DNA from: Hoeflea phototrophica DFL-43
GTDB taxonomy: Bacteria; Pseudomonadota; Alphaproteobacteria; Rhizobiales; Rhizobiaceae
Length of the DNA stretch: 64,000 nucleotides
Reading direction: 5' to 3'
Assembly (NCBI RefSeq): GCF_000154705.2
Contig: NZ_CM002917.1
Span: 2,312,461-2,376,460 of the forward strand
Shown here: positions 54,268-64,000 of the stretch, piece after piece
Numbering within the stretch: the first letter of the stretch is position 1
Layout of the letters: each line of letters opens with the position of its first letter
Position numbers and translations under genes: made by a program
The notes under the pieces: generated by a model
Database searches by the model: none
What the model saw: only the letters and a program-made list of their open reading frames with translations
What the model was told of the DNA's origin: nothing

Positions 54268-55068
54268 ATGACGACTTCTGGAACAATCCGCACCGGCATC
54301 GGCGGCTGGGTGTTCGAGCCATGGAACGAGAGTTTCTATCCGCCGAAACTGCCCAAGACGCGGCAGTTGCAACATGCAGGCAGCCAGCTGCGCGCCATCG
54401 AGGTCAACGGCACCTATTACGGCAGCCAGAAACCGGCGACATTCGCCAAATGGGCAGCCGATGTGCCGGACGGTTTCGTGTTTTCGCTGAAAGCCAGCCG
54501 CTACTGCACCAACCGCAAGGTGCTGGCCGAGGCCGGGCCGTCGATCACAAAGTTTCTCAATCAGGGCATTGCCGAGCTCGGCGACCGGTTGGGGCCGATC
54601 CTCTGGCAGTTCATGCCGACCAAGAAATTCGAGCCGGATGATTTCGCGGCCTTTCTCGCGCTGCTTCCGTCCGAGCAGGACGGCATAACGCTGCGCCACG
54701 TTGTCGAGGCCCGGCACGAGAGTTTCTGCACACCGGAGTTCATCGGGCTGCTCGCCAAGCACAATGTCGCCGCGGTCTGCGCCGATCATGAGACCTATCC
54801 GATGGTCGCCGATGTGACTTCGGATTTTGTCTATGCCCGGCTGCAGCGCGGCTCCGATGATGTGCCGACCTGTTATCCCGCTGAAGACATTGATCTTTGG
54901 GCCAACCGGCTGCGGACCTATGCGGATGGCTCCGCGCCCTCCGATCTGAGCTTGATCGCCCCAGACCGGACTGCCGAAAAACAGCCGCGCGACGTGTTTG
55001 CCTTCTTTATCACCGGCGGCAAGGTCAACGCGCCTGCCGGTGCGATGGCGCTGCAAAAGCTGCTCTGA
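54268..55068 (+). CDS. DUF72 domain protein (YecE-like)
   Basis: A 266-residue DUF72 protein with a TIM-barrel-like fold. Typical motifs are GIGGWVFEPWNESFYP near the start, AIEVNGTYYGSQKPATFAKW near residue 50, FSLKASRYCTN near 77 and WQFMPTKKFEPDDFAAFL near 117. The activity is unknown. The ATG at 54268 follows a weak AGGA; a TTG 18 bases upstream is an alternative. It stands alone after the VOC gene. Confidence 0.85.
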   Translation: MTTSGTIRTGIGGWVFEPWNESFYPPKLPKTRQLQHAGSQLRAIEVNGTYYGSQKPATFAKWAADVPDGFVFSLKASRYCTNRKVLAEAGPSITKFLNQGIAELGDRLGPILWQFMPTKKFEPDDFAAFLALLPSEQDGITLRHVVEARHESFCTPEFIGLLAKHNVAAVCADHETYPMVADVTSDFVYARLQRGSDDVPTCYPAEDIDLWANRLRTYADGSAPSDLSLIAPDRTAEKQPRDVFAFFITGGKVNAPAGAMALQKLL

Positions 55069-55186
55069 CGCAACAGCAGCTTGAAATACACTCTTGAGCA
55101 CGAGCAACTTCTGTCCTTAGCCGGCAGCCCTAACGGCCTGCAGAGCGAGACTGTGTTGTCTTTGCGAGAAAAGCAGGCACCGCCAG

Positions 55187-56659
55187 TCAATCACACGGCA
55201 GAGACTTGACACTCGCCGCAAGCTCCTCGGCCGTCATCCCGGCGCCAGCCCGTCTGCCCGCGTCTCCATGAAGAGCAACGCTCGCACATCCCGCCTCGAA
55301 GGCCGGCATACCCTGTGCCAGCAAACCACCTGCGATACCGGCCAGCACATCGCCGGATCCAGCGGTCGCGAGCCAGGAGGGCGCATCGGAATTGACGGCG
55401 GCCCGTCCATCTGGTCCCGCAATCACCGTATCGGGCCCCTTGTAGATGACCACCGCATTGAGAAGCTGCGCCGCAGCCCGGGCCCTGTCGACCTTCGACA
55501 GGCTCTCATCACCGGCGAGAACGGGAAACAGCCGCCGGAACTCACCTTCATGCGGCGTAACCATCAACCGGACGTCCCCGTCAAACAGTTTGCCGAGGTC
55601 ATCCACGCGGCCCGCAAAGGCCGTCAGACCATCAGCATCAAGCACGACCGGCCGGCCCGATTTCGCAAGCAGGCCGCAAAAGCCTCGGGCTTTTTCCAGA
55701 TCTCCAAAACCCGGGCCGAGCACGAAGCCTGAAAGCCTGTCGTCCTCAAGCCAGTCTGAAAGTGTCTCTTCATCCCCGATCGAGCGCTGCATGATCGCCG
55801 TGAGATGCGCGGCCTGGGCCATGACGGCTCCCGGAGGCGTGGCCAGGCTGACAAGCCCTGCCCCGGCACGCAAGCCCGCCATGGCGGCAAGCCGCGCCGC
55901 ACCGCCCGAGATCAGCGGACCGGACAACACCACCAGATGCCCGCGGCTGTATTTGTGCTGTTGCGCCGACATAGTCGGCAGCTGGTTCCGGTACAGCTCC
56001 TCGTGATTGCGCCACACGGGATCGTCAGAAACGATCAACCGCGCCGGAATGCCGATGTCGCAAAGATGCATTTCACCGCACAGCGCCCTGCCCGGCATCA
56101 GCACATGCCCCGGCTTGAGCGCCGCGAATGTGACTGTATGCGCAGCCTGGAAACACGGGCCTGTCGGCGCACCCGTGCGGCCTGACAGGCCTGAAGGCAG
56201 ATCGACGGAAACCACCGGTGTATCGGCATTGCGGACACGGTCAATCAACGCGGCAATCTCCGGCCCGGCCGGCCGGTCAAGCCCCGCGCCAAACAGCGCA
56301 TCAACAACCACATCGCCAGCTTCGGGATGCCAGTCATCCAGCGCCCGCAACGGCAAATCACACTCGGCATCGGCCCGCGCGGCATCCCCGCCCTTTTTCG
56401 GAGGAACTCCACAGCGGATCACCGGCACACCGCTCTGAGAAAGAAGGCGAGCAGCCACGTGGCCATCACCACCATTGTTGCCGGGACCGCACAGCACGAC
56501 GGCGCGCCGAATGTCGGGGTAGTGTGCGAGAACGCAGGCCGCAACATGCGCCCCGGCAGCCTGCATCAAGCCGTAGCCATCTACCCCGCTGGCGACCGCG
56601 GCAGCGTCAATTCGGCCCATGGCGGAGGGCGTAACAAGCAAGGCGTGATCAATGGCCAT
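55187..56659 (-). CDS. nnrD: Bifunctional NAD(P)H-hydrate epimerase / ADP-dependent NAD(P)H-hydrate dehydratase
   Basis: A 490-residue two-domain enzyme that repairs hydrated NAD(P)H. The N-terminal epimerase (about residues 1-215) has CGPGNNGGDGHVAARLL near 57. The C-terminal ribokinase-like dehydratase has VLGPGFGDLEKA near 312 and the catalytic GSGDVLAGIAGGLLAQG near 435. I start at 56659 (MAIDHALL), the usual opening in rhizobia; an in-frame start 18 bases upstream is less likely. It diverges from glnB, a neighbour arrangement known in related genomes. Confidence 0.94.
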   Translation of the reverse strand: MAIDHALLVTPSAMGRIDAAAVASGVDGYGLMQAAGAHVAACVLAHYPDIRRAVVLCGPGNNGGDGHVAARLLSQSGVPVIRCGVPPKKGGDAARADAECDLPLRALDDWHPEAGDVVVDALFGAGLDRPAGPEIAALIDRVRNADTPVVSVDLPSGLSGRTGAPTGPCFQAAHTVTFAALKPGHVLMPGRALCGEMHLCDIGIPARLIVSDDPVWRNHEELYRNQLPTMSAQQHKYSRGHLVVLSGPLISGGAARLAAMAGLRAGAGLVSLATPPGAVMAQAAHLTAIMQRSIGDEETLSDWLEDDRLSGFVLGPGFGDLEKARGFCGLLAKSGRPVVLDADGLTAFAGRVDDLGKLFDGDVRLMVTPHEGEFRRLFPVLAGDESLSKVDRARAAAQLLNAVVIYKGPDTVIAGPDGRAAVNSDAPSWLATAGSGDVLAGIAGGLLAQGMPAFEAGCASVALHGDAGRRAGAGMTAEELAASVKSLPCD

Positions 56660-57397
<738 letters not shown>

Positions 57398-57455
57398 CCA
57401 CTGTGCCCGGCTTTCGCCGCGCACCCATCGTCATTACTAACAGGGAATATCACAC

Positions 57456-58865
57456 ATGACGACTGCCACTGAAATTCTCAAGCAAATCAAGGACAACGAC
57501 GTCAAGTTCCTCGACCTGCGCTTCACAGACCCCAAGGGCAAGATGCAGCACGTGACGATGGATGTGTCGTGCGTGGACGAAGACATGTTCGCAGACGGCG
57601 TCATGTTCGACGGCTCCTCGATTGCCGGCTGGAAAGCCATCAACGAGTCCGACATGGTGCTGATGCCAGACACGGCGACGGCCCATATGGACCCCTTCTT
57701 CGCACAGTCGACAATGGTCGTTTTCTGCGACATTCTCGATCCGATTTCGGGCGAAGCCTACAATCGCGACCCGCGCACCACAGCGAAGAAGGCTGAAGCC
57801 TATCTTCAGGCCTCCGGTCTGGGCGATACCGTTTATATCGGCCCTGAGCCGGAATTCTTCGTCTTTGACGATGTGAAGTACAAGGCCGATCCCTACAACA
57901 CCGGCTTCAAGCTCGACTCCTCGGAACTGCCGTCCAACGACGACACCGACTACGAAACCGGCAACATGGGTCACCGTCCGCGCACCAAGGGCGGCTACTT
58001 CCCTGTGCCTCCGGTCGACAGCTGCCAGGACATGCGCTCGGAAATGCTCACCGTCCTCGCTGAAATGGGCCTGGTCGTCGAGAAGCATCACCACGAAGTG
58101 GCATCTTCCCAGCACGAATTGTGCATGGTCTTCGACACCCTGACCCGCATGGCTGACAAGACCCAGATCTACAAGTACGGCGTCCACCAGGTTGCGCATG
58201 CCTACGGCAAGACCGCAACCTTCATGCCGAAGCCTGTGTTTGGCGACAACGGCTCGGGCATGCACGTTCACCAGTCGATCTGGAAGGGCGGCAAGCCAAC
58301 CTTCGCCGGCGACGAATACGCTGGTCTTTCCGAGACCTGCCTGTACTACATCGGCGGAATCATCAAGCACGCCAAGGCCATCAACGCCTTCTCGAACCCG
58401 TCGACCAACTCCTACAAGCGTCTGGTTCCCGGCTATGAAGCCCCGGTTCTGCTGGCCTACTCGGCCCGCAACCGTTCGGCCTCCTGCCGTATTCCGTTCG
58501 GCTCGTCGCCGAAGGCCAAGCGCGTTGAAGTCCGCTTCGGCGACCCGACCGCCAACCCCTACCTGGCATTCGCAGCCATGCTGATGGCCGGTATGGACGG
58601 GATCAAGAACAAGATCCATCCTGGCAAGGCGATGGACAAGGACCTCTACGACCTTCCTGCCAAGGAACTCAAGAAGATCCCGACCGTTGCAGGATCGCTG
58701 CGCGAAGCGCTCGAAGCCCTCGACAAGGATCGCAAGTTCCTGACCGCCGGCGGCGTGTTCGACGACGATCAGATCGATGCCTTCATCGAACTGAAGATGG
58801 AAGAAGTGATGCGCTTCGAAATGACCCCGCATCCGGTCGAATTCGACATGTACTACTCGGTCTAA
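57456..58865 (+). CDS. glnA: Glutamine synthetase type I
   Basis: A 469-residue dodecameric glutamine synthetase joining ammonia and glutamate with ATP. Signatures are intact: [18 protein letters not shown] near residue 50, [16 protein letters not shown] near 268 and the C-terminal [20 protein letters not shown]. The adenylylation site Tyr397 is in [11 protein letters not shown], so it should be controlled by GlnE and P-II. It forms the glnB-glnA operon and ends in a clear terminator. Confidence 0.98.
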   Translation: MTTATEILKQIKDNDVKFLDLRFTDPKGKMQHVTMDVSCVDEDMFADGVMFDGSSIAGWKAINESDMVLMPDTATAHMDPFFAQSTMVVFCDILDPISGEAYNRDPRTTAKKAEAYLQASGLGDTVYIGPEPEFFVFDDVKYKADPYNTGFKLDSSELPSNDDTDYETGNMGHRPRTKGGYFPVPPVDSCQDMRSEMLTVLAEMGLVVEKHHHEVASSQHELCMVFDTLTRMADKTQIYKYGVHQVAHAYGKTATFMPKPVFGDNGSGMHVHQSIWKGGKPTFAGDEYAGLSETCLYYIGGIIKHAKAINAFSNPSTNSYKRLVPGYEAPVLLAYSARNRSASCRIPFGSSPKAKRVEVRFGDPTANPYLAFAAMLMAGMDGIKNKIHPGKAMDKDLYDLPAKELKKIPTVAGSLREALEALDKDRKFLTAGGVFDDDQIDAFIELKMEEVMRFEMTPHPVEFDMYYSV

Positions 58866-58889
58866 AAGCACCGCTAAATACAGAAAACT

Positions 58890-58915
58890 GGGGCGATCCA
58901 ATCGCCCCGGTTTTT
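58890..58915. terminator. glnA terminator
   Basis: A short GC-rich stem (gggcgat / atcgccc) with a 3-base loop, extended by the flanking gg/cc, is followed by TTTTTATTT. It lies 25 bases after the glnA stop and about 40 bases before the end of the converging aminotransferase gene, and may serve both. Confidence 0.85.
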
Positions 58916-58952
58916 ATTTGCCCGCAAAACCTCTCGGCATAACCGAGAAGAC

Positions 58953-60431
58953 TTACTTCTTCGCCTGGCTGCCGATGAAGTCGCGCACGATGCGCACGAT
59001 GCCCCGGCCCAGGACCTTGTCGAGAGCGGTGATGAACTCATCGACATGCTCGGTCCCGCAGACCAGCGGCGGCTCGAGACGGATGACATTGCGGTTATAC
59101 TCGGTGAAGGCGACCAGCACATTGTGATCGCGAAGCAGTTCCGCACCGACGAAGCCGGACAGCGAACCCTTGAGCTTGTCGTCCAGCAGCGCCACCATCG
59201 GACGCAGCAGCGCCGGAAGTGTCTGGCTGAAATCCTGGAACTCGAGCCCGACCATGAAGCCGCTGCCGCGTACATCCTTGATGATCTGAGGATATTTTGC
59301 CTTGAGCTCATTGAGACGGCTGATCAGGTAGGAGCCAACCTTTTCGGCGTTGCCGATCAGGTCCTCGTCATACATCACATTGAGACCTTCGATCGCCGTG
59401 ACACAGGCTTCGCCGATGCCGCCGAACGTTGCCTGGGCATGGATCATTGCCGTCTTAGGCGAACCATAGGCCTTCATGTAGACGTCACGGGTGGCAATCA
59501 TCGCCGCCATGGCGCATTTGCCGGCCCCCAGTGACTTGGCGAGAGCCGTGACATCAGGCACCACGCCAGCCTTTTCAAAGGCAAAGAAGTGACCCGAGCG
59601 GCCCATTCCGCATTGCACTTCGTCGGCAATCCACAACACGCCATGCTTGTCGCAGAGCGCGCGGAGCTGCTGCCAGAATTCCACCGGCGCTTCAATGATG
59701 CCGCCGCCGCCCTGGATTGTTTCAAGGACAATGACGCCAATTTCCGGATCCGCTTCGAACGCGGCACGGATCGCGTCGATATCGCCGAAAGGCACCTTGA
59801 CCGTGTTGCCGGTCAGCTGGAACTCGCCGCGATAGAGCTCGGAGTCGGTCAGCGACAACACGCCCTTGGTCTTGCCGTGGAACGAATTCTGCGCATAGAC
59901 GATTTTCGGCCGCTTCGGTCCGGCAGCGCGTTCGGCCACCTTGATCGCCGCTTCCATGGCTTCCGAACCGGACGATCCCAGGAACACCATATCAAGATCG
60001 CCCGGCGCGATTTCGGCCAGGTTCTTGGCCAGCGCAGAGGCATATTGGCTCATGAACGCAATGGCGATCTCGTGGCGGTCTTCATTCTGGAACTGCTTGC
60101 GCGCCTCGATGATCCGCGGATGATTGTGGCCGAAGGCGAGTGAGCCGAAACCGCCAAAGAAATCAAGAATCTTGCGGCCGTTCTGATCGGTGTAATACAT
60201 CCCCGATGCAGTTTCGATCTTGACCTTGTGGAAGCCCAGAAGCTTCATGAAATGCAGCTGGCCCGGATTGATGTGATCCTTGAACAGCTCGGTCATGTCG
60301 ACCAGGCTCATGGTTTTGGCATCTGCAACGGTCAGCAGGTTCGGCCGCGAAACGCGGACTGGCGCCTTTGTGCTCTCGACGCCTTCAAGCGGCGGGGCTT
60401 CGACGGCAACGCGATTGGGTGTATCAAGCAT
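58953..60431 (-). CDS. Class III PLP aminotransferase of unknown substrate
   Basis: A 492-residue class III aminotransferase, longer than usual because of an N-terminal extension of about 45 residues before the fold begins. The PLP lysine is in VTALAKSLGAGKCAMAAMI near residue 294, after IADEVQCGMGRSGHFF, and GSSGSEAMEAAIKVAERA near 152 is typical. The start at 60431 has GGAGCAAAG ahead. It is the last gene of a unit with a sugar-epimerase-like enzyme (23-base gap) and an SMR-type transporter. This suggests the amine is added to a lipid- or nucleotide-linked product. Ornithine/acetylornithine transaminase is the naive label but does not explain the neighbours. Confidence 0.83.
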   Translation of the reverse strand: MLDTPNRVAVEAPPLEGVESTKAPVRVSRPNLLTVADAKTMSLVDMTELFKDHINPGQLHFMKLLGFHKVKIETASGMYYTDQNGRKILDFFGGFGSLAFGHNHPRIIEARKQFQNEDRHEIAIAFMSQYASALAKNLAEIAPGDLDMVFLGSSGSEAMEAAIKVAERAAGPKRPKIVYAQNSFHGKTKGVLSLTDSELYRGEFQLTGNTVKVPFGDIDAIRAAFEADPEIGVIVLETIQGGGGIIEAPVEFWQQLRALCDKHGVLWIADEVQCGMGRSGHFFAFEKAGVVPDVTALAKSLGAGKCAMAAMIATRDVYMKAYGSPKTAMIHAQATFGGIGEACVTAIEGLNVMYDEDLIGNAEKVGSYLISRLNELKAKYPQIIKDVRGSGFMVGLEFQDFSQTLPALLRPMVALLDDKLKGSLSGFVGAELLRDHNVLVAFTEYNRNVIRLEPPLVCGTEHVDEFITALDKVLGRGIVRIVRDFIGSQAKK

Positions 60432-60454
60432 TTCTTTGCTCCCTCGAAGCGGTT

Positions 60455-61468
60455 TCATTCAGCTGGTGCGACTTGTCCGGACGTGACGGAACCGCCCTGC
60501 GCTTTCTGTGCGTGGTATTCATCATAGGCAGCGATCAGCATGTCCTCATCGCGGTATTGCGGCACCCAGCCAAGCTGGCGTTCGCCCTTGCTCACGTCGA
60601 GAACACAATTCTCATCTGCGATGAGATACTGCTCGGGGTCCATGATCGGCATGTTCATCAGATCGAACAGATCCAGCGTGCGCTTGACCGCCCAGCCTGG
60701 CGTCGGAACCAGGAACGATTTCGAACCGGCATGCTTGATCAGGTCACCGAGCAGCTTGCGAACCGATGGCGGGTTCACGGAGCCGAGATTGTAGGCCTCG
60801 TTTGGCACGCCGGCCTTCCAGGCCAGCCGGGCCGCTTCGGCGCAGTCAAAGACCGAGATGAACTGGTAGGGATTTTTGCCCGAACCGATCATGGGGACCG
60901 GCAGATTGTAATCCACCAGCTTGAACAGTTTCTCGAGAATGCCAAGACGTCCTGGCCCGATGATCAACCGCGGCCGGAACAGCGAGATCGACATCCCCTT
61001 CTCACGCCACTCGGCGGCCAGGAATTCCGTGTCGAGTTTCGACTGACCATACTCTCCCAGAGGAGCTTGCGGATGCTCTTCGGTCATCGGGAACGTCAGC
61101 GTATGGCCGTAGATCATGTCCGTGGTGAAATGAACCAGCCGGTTGGCGCCAGCCTTGTCCATGGCCTCGATGATGTTCTTGGTCCCATCATAATTGACAG
61201 GATAGAAGAACTCATGGCGCTTGGCGCGTACCTGCAGCGGCGAAAGCATCTTGGCCGACAGATTGTAGACCATGTCATCAGCGGTGAGCGGAACCTTCGA
61301 GATGTCTTCCGGGCGGGTGACATCGCAGTGAATGATTTCCGCATCCCGGTAGAAATCGAGGTTCTCGTTGACGATATCCGCAATTACGACCTGCTCGCCA
61401 TCGGCGATAAGTTGCTTGGCAAGATGACGGCCGACGAAACCGTCGCCGCCGAAGATAACATGCTTCAT
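60455..61468 (-). CDS. NAD-dependent epimerase/dehydratase (extended SDR)
   Basis: A 337-residue extended SDR. The cofactor motif VIFGGDGFVGRHLAKQL is at residues 4-20, HFTTDMIYG is near 113, the active-site YGQSK is near 139, and the substrate-domain RPRLIIGPGRLGILEKLF is near 165. The family makes or changes nucleotide sugars or lipid-linked sugars, and also includes 3-beta-hydroxysteroid-type enzymes. It overlaps the transporter gene by four bases (ATGA) and is followed by the aminotransferase. Its exact product cannot be read from sequence. Confidence 0.85.
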   Translation of the reverse strand: MKHVIFGGDGFVGRHLAKQLIADGEQVVIADIVNENLDFYRDAEIIHCDVTRPEDISKVPLTADDMVYNLSAKMLSPLQVRAKRHEFFYPVNYDGTKNIIEAMDKAGANRLVHFTTDMIYGHTLTFPMTEEHPQAPLGEYGQSKLDTEFLAAEWREKGMSISLFRPRLIIGPGRLGILEKLFKLVDYNLPVPMIGSGKNPYQFISVFDCAEAARLAWKAGVPNEAYNLGSVNPPSVRKLLGDLIKHAGSKSFLVPTPGWAVKRTLDLFDLMNMPIMDPEQYLIADENCVLDVSKGERQLGWVPQYRDEDMLIAAYDEYHAQKAQGGSVTSGQVAPAE

Positions 61469-61899
61469 CGGGTATACTCGCTTGCTTGCTTGGACGCTGG
61501 GTTAAGGGCCACTTCCTGGGTTGAGCCAGTGCGGTCGGATTGCGCGATCAAAACCGTGCCGACGCAGATCAAGGCAATGCCTGCGATGCGCCAGCTGTTG
61601 AGATCCTCGCGAAAGACGAAATAGGCAAACACCGCAACTGCGACATAGGCCAGGCTAAGGAACGGGTAAGCGAAGGACAGCTCGACTTTCGACAGCACAT
61701 AAAGATGCGACGCCATCGAGATCACGAATGTCGTCAAGCCGGCAAACACCCAGGGATTGAAGAGGATCTGGAAGACCCGGGCAATCATGGTGTCGGCGGT
61801 GAACGAAAGCGGCCCAAGTGACAGCATGCCCTGCTTAAGCATAAGCTGGGCCGCAGCATTGGTAAGCACTGTGAAAAGAATAAAGACGATGTATTTCAT
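61465..61899 (-). CDS. SMR/EamA-type four-helix membrane transporter
   Basis: A 144-residue integral membrane protein with four predicted helices, of the small multidrug resistance/EamA type. The opening MKYIVFILFTVLTNAAAQL and the later VELSFAYPFLSLAYVAVAVF resemble ArnE/ArnF-like flippases of aminosugar-linked undecaprenyl phosphate more than drug pumps. A polar tail of about 25 residues follows the last helix. I start at 61899; the nine residues ahead of it are not family-like. It leads the unit with the epimerase and aminotransferase. Confidence 0.8.
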   Translation of the reverse strand: MKYIVFILFTVLTNAAAQLMLKQGMLSLGPLSFTADTMIARVFQILFNPWVFAGLTTFVISMASHLYVLSKVELSFAYPFLSLAYVAVAVFAYFVFREDLNSWRIAGIALICVGTVLIAQSDRTGSTQEVALNPASKQASEYTR

Positions 61900-62037
61900 G
61901 TCCCGCTCCAAATTAGGATGGAACAAGATCTAGTCAGATTTCCCCAACATTAGGTTCACATGCAGCGTCAATTTTTACTTAAAACCAAAACAATCCCGTT
62001 TTGATGCGGAAGACAGACTGCAAAGGCCGCATTCATC

Positions 62038-62925
62038 CTAGCGGCTGAGCACAAATTCCAGTGTCGTCTTCCAGTCCGTCATCCGGATCGGCGTGCCGTG
62101 CGAACCGGTGTCGAACAGGATGAACCGCGCCGGGTAGTTTGCAGACGTGGCGCGAACCTGATCAAAAACAGCCTTTTGGCTTTGCCAAGCATAGACACTG
62201 TCTTCGCTGCCGTGGGTAAACACAATCGGCACCCTTGCCTTCACTGCCGCGCTGCGTGAAATCCCCGTGTCCGGTGCGCCCCCCAGCACAACCATACCAG
62301 CCAGGCGTGACACCACCGCCGGATCCCTTGCAAGCTTGGCGCAGATGATCGAGCCCATCGACGCGCAAGCCAGAACCACCGGTGCGGGACCTGCCAGGAC
62401 CAATGCCTTGACGTCTTGCGCCCCGGTGTCGTCGAAACTGGTGATTGTCGGCGCCAGATAGGCGCCGCCATTGGCGATCATGAGATTCTTGAGCCGGTTG
62501 AAATTGCCGCCAAAGGTGTAGTCGTTCATGCCGAGACGCTGGTCCCCGCCCCGCCCATGCACAAAGATGACGGTAAAGCGCGCTGCGGCAAAATCGCCGA
62601 CGACGCCGGTCTCGATGGCGCGGCCATTGGCCTGGTGTTCGGCAATGCGGCTGTGACGTTTGACCCCGAGCGACACATATCGCGAACGCACCCGCCGTTC
62701 CGGCTCCTGGTCGCGTCGGTGAATGTCACGCTTCTTGTCGTAATCGACCACCACAAACGCGCCATCTTCCGACACTGAAAGAATGCCGGGATAGGCGAAG
62801 AGCCGGTCCTTGTGTCCTCGGAGCTCGAGCGCGGATGCGGGCGATGCCACCGCCAGCGCCAGCACACAAGACACAAAAGCCGAGCACGCAAGTGCAAGAA
62901 CACTGCGCAAAGCCTCATTCGTCAT
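62038..62925 (-). CDS. Secreted alpha/beta hydrolase
   Basis: A 295-residue protein with a signal peptide (residues 1-33, ending SPASALE) and an alpha/beta-hydrolase fold. The oxyanion region FVHGRGGDQRLG is near residue 124, the nucleophile elbow is ACASMGS near 187, an acid is in THGSEDSVY near 238, and the histidine is in TGSHGTPIR near 275. The fold suggests esterase or lipase activity in the periplasm or outside the cell. It is alone between the SMR gene and parE, and is transcribed away from parE. Confidence 0.82.
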   Translation of the reverse strand: MTNEALRSVLALACSAFVSCVLALAVASPASALELRGHKDRLFAYPGILSVSEDGAFVVVDYDKKRDIHRRDQEPERRVRSRYVSLGVKRHSRIAEHQANGRAIETGVVGDFAAARFTVIFVHGRGGDQRLGMNDYTFGGNFNRLKNLMIANGGAYLAPTITSFDDTGAQDVKALVLAGPAPVVLACASMGSIICAKLARDPAVVSRLAGMVVLGGAPDTGISRSAAVKARVPIVFTHGSEDSVYAWQSQKAVFDQVRATSANYPARFILFDTGSHGTPIRMTDWKTTLEFVLSR

Positions 62926-63007
62926 GATACACAGTCGCTTGAAGGTTCGGATTCTGGCACACTCCGGGTGATTCGTTTCCCAAATCTACACTAGGCTCGA
63001 CCACAAT

Positions 63008-64000
63008 ATGGACGATTCCAACGATCTTTTTTCCTCCATGGGCACACAGGCTGCAAGCGCTGAGCCGAAGACGGAAATCCCGGCCGCAGCGGCACCCCAA
63101 TCCAAGCAGCCGGAAGCCAAGGCAGCCAAGCCCCAGGCGCCCAAGCCCGCCGCCAAGGGTGCACCCGCCAGCGGCGATGCGTATGACGCGTCGGCCATCG
63201 AGGTGCTCGAAGGACTGGAACCGGTTCGACGCCGCCCGGGCATGTATATTGGCGGCACCGATGAACGCGCGCTGCATCATCTCTTTGCCGAAGTCATCGA
63301 CAACTCGATGGATGAAGCCGTTGCCGGGCATGCCAATTTCATCGAAGTCGAGCTTGATGCGGAAGGCTATCTCACGGTTCCGACAATGGCCGCGGCATTC
63401 CAGTGGAAAACCATCCGAAGTTTCCCGGCAAATCGACGCTTGAAGTGATCATGACCGTGCTCCACGCCGGCGGAAAGTTCGACAGCAAGGTCTATGAGAC
63501 ATCGGGCGGCCTGCATGGGGTGGGCGTGTCTGTGGTCAACGCGCTCTCCGACGATCTTCTGGTTGAAATCGCCCGCAACCGGTGCCTCTACCGGCAACGG
63601 TTCTCACGCGGTATTCCGCAGGGCGGCCTCGAAGAAGCCGGCGAAGTCCACAACCGCCGGGGAACAAAGATCCGCTTTCACCCCGACGCGGACATTTTCG
63701 GGGCCGCGGCCCGCTTTGATCCCGGCCGGCTCTACCGCATGGCGCGCTCCAAGGCCTATCTGTTTGGCGGGGTCGAGATCCGCTGGTCCTGCGACCCGTC
63801 GCTGGTTGAAGGCACCGAGACACCGGACAAGGCCGTGTTTCACTTCCCCGGCGGGCTCAAGGATTATCTTGAAGCCTCGCTTGGCAAGGAGCATCGGGTC
63901 ACGCGGGAAATCTTCGCCGGTAAGACAGAGCGGCCAGGCGGCCATGGTTCAATGGAATGGGCCGTCACCTGGTACGGCGGCGATGCCGCGATCAGCTCCT
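63008..64000 (+). CDS. parE: DNA topoisomerase IV subunit B, frameshifted and cut by the window end
   Basis: The N-terminal part of ParE, the ATPase subunit of the chromosome-decatenating topoisomerase. A low-complexity Ala/Pro/Lys leader of about 55 residues, as in rhizobial ParE, precedes the GHKL ATPase domain with [19 protein letters not shown] and the ATP-site glutamate/asparagine in VIDNSMDEA. Close to 63380 the frame breaks: the expected [18 protein letters not shown] continues in the -1 frame (from GAC at 63382), while the original frame stops at 63448. One base is therefore missing relative to the family. The second frame stays open to base 64000. Because ParE is normally essential, an assembly or sequencing error is likelier than a real pseudogene. 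Confidence 0.88.

Overview
The window is a 64 kb stretch of a high-GC alphaproteobacterial chromosome. Several things point to Rhizobiales, most likely the Rhizobiaceae: the order coaD / two cyclophilins / queA / tgt and gyrA / marC / ssb / uvrA, the nnr-glnB-glnA-parE neighbourhood, a GTTC-N7-GTTC SOS box, and a ParE with an alanine/proline-rich N-terminal extension. A complete ectoine-degradation cluster suggests a marine or saline habitat (a Hoeflea-like organism would fit, but genus cannot be fixed from this sequence). There are no rRNA or tRNA genes, insertion sequences, phage genes or CRISPR arrays that I could find.

Region 1 (1-7300) holds the end of a TctA-type transporter, then the ectoine/hydroxyectoine catabolic operon eutB-eutC-doeA-doeB on the minus strand. 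Diverging from it are an AsnC/Lrp regulator and a class III aminotransferase. Region 2 (8090-16150) is an unassigned catabolic cluster: creatininase-family hydrolase and Rid protein on one side of a divergent promoter; a complete ABC importer, a cytosine-deaminase-like amidohydrolase, an FAD oxidase and two flavodoxin-fold quinone reductases on the other. Gene overlaps suggest one co-regulated pathway for a nitrogen heterocycle. It is the strongest candidate here for an undescribed system.

Region 3 (16170-31730) is amino-acid and acyl-CoA catabolism: maleylacetoacetate isomerase and fumarylacetoacetase, the valine-degradation operon (mmsA, isobutyryl-CoA dehydrogenase, 3-hydroxyisobutyryl-CoA hydrolase, mmsB), and a divergent cluster of two SDRs, an aminoglycoside-phosphotransferase-like kinase, an acyl-CoA dehydrogenase and two quinone-oxidoreductase-type enzymes. 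That last cluster resembles a split version of the ACAD10/ACAD11 hydroxyacid pathway. Region 4 (31730-34330) is gene-poor, with palindromic repeats, an AT-richer orphan gene and a small lipoprotein.

Region 5 (34330-50400) is a housekeeping block (tgt, queA, cyclophilins, coaD, gyrA, marC, ssb). Between coaD and gyrA sits an accessory segment of small conserved proteins, a transglutaminase-like protein, a WYL regulator and a compositionally distinct pair: an M24 hydrolase without recognisable metal ligands plus a nitrilase-superfamily amidase. Region 6 (50400-64000) contains uvrA, small enzymes, NAD(P)HX repair, the sigma54-type glnB-glnA operon, an aminotransferase / epimerase / SMR-transporter operon of unknown product, a secreted alpha/beta hydrolase, and parE. 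As written, parE is broken by a single-base frameshift near 63380 and is cut by the window end.
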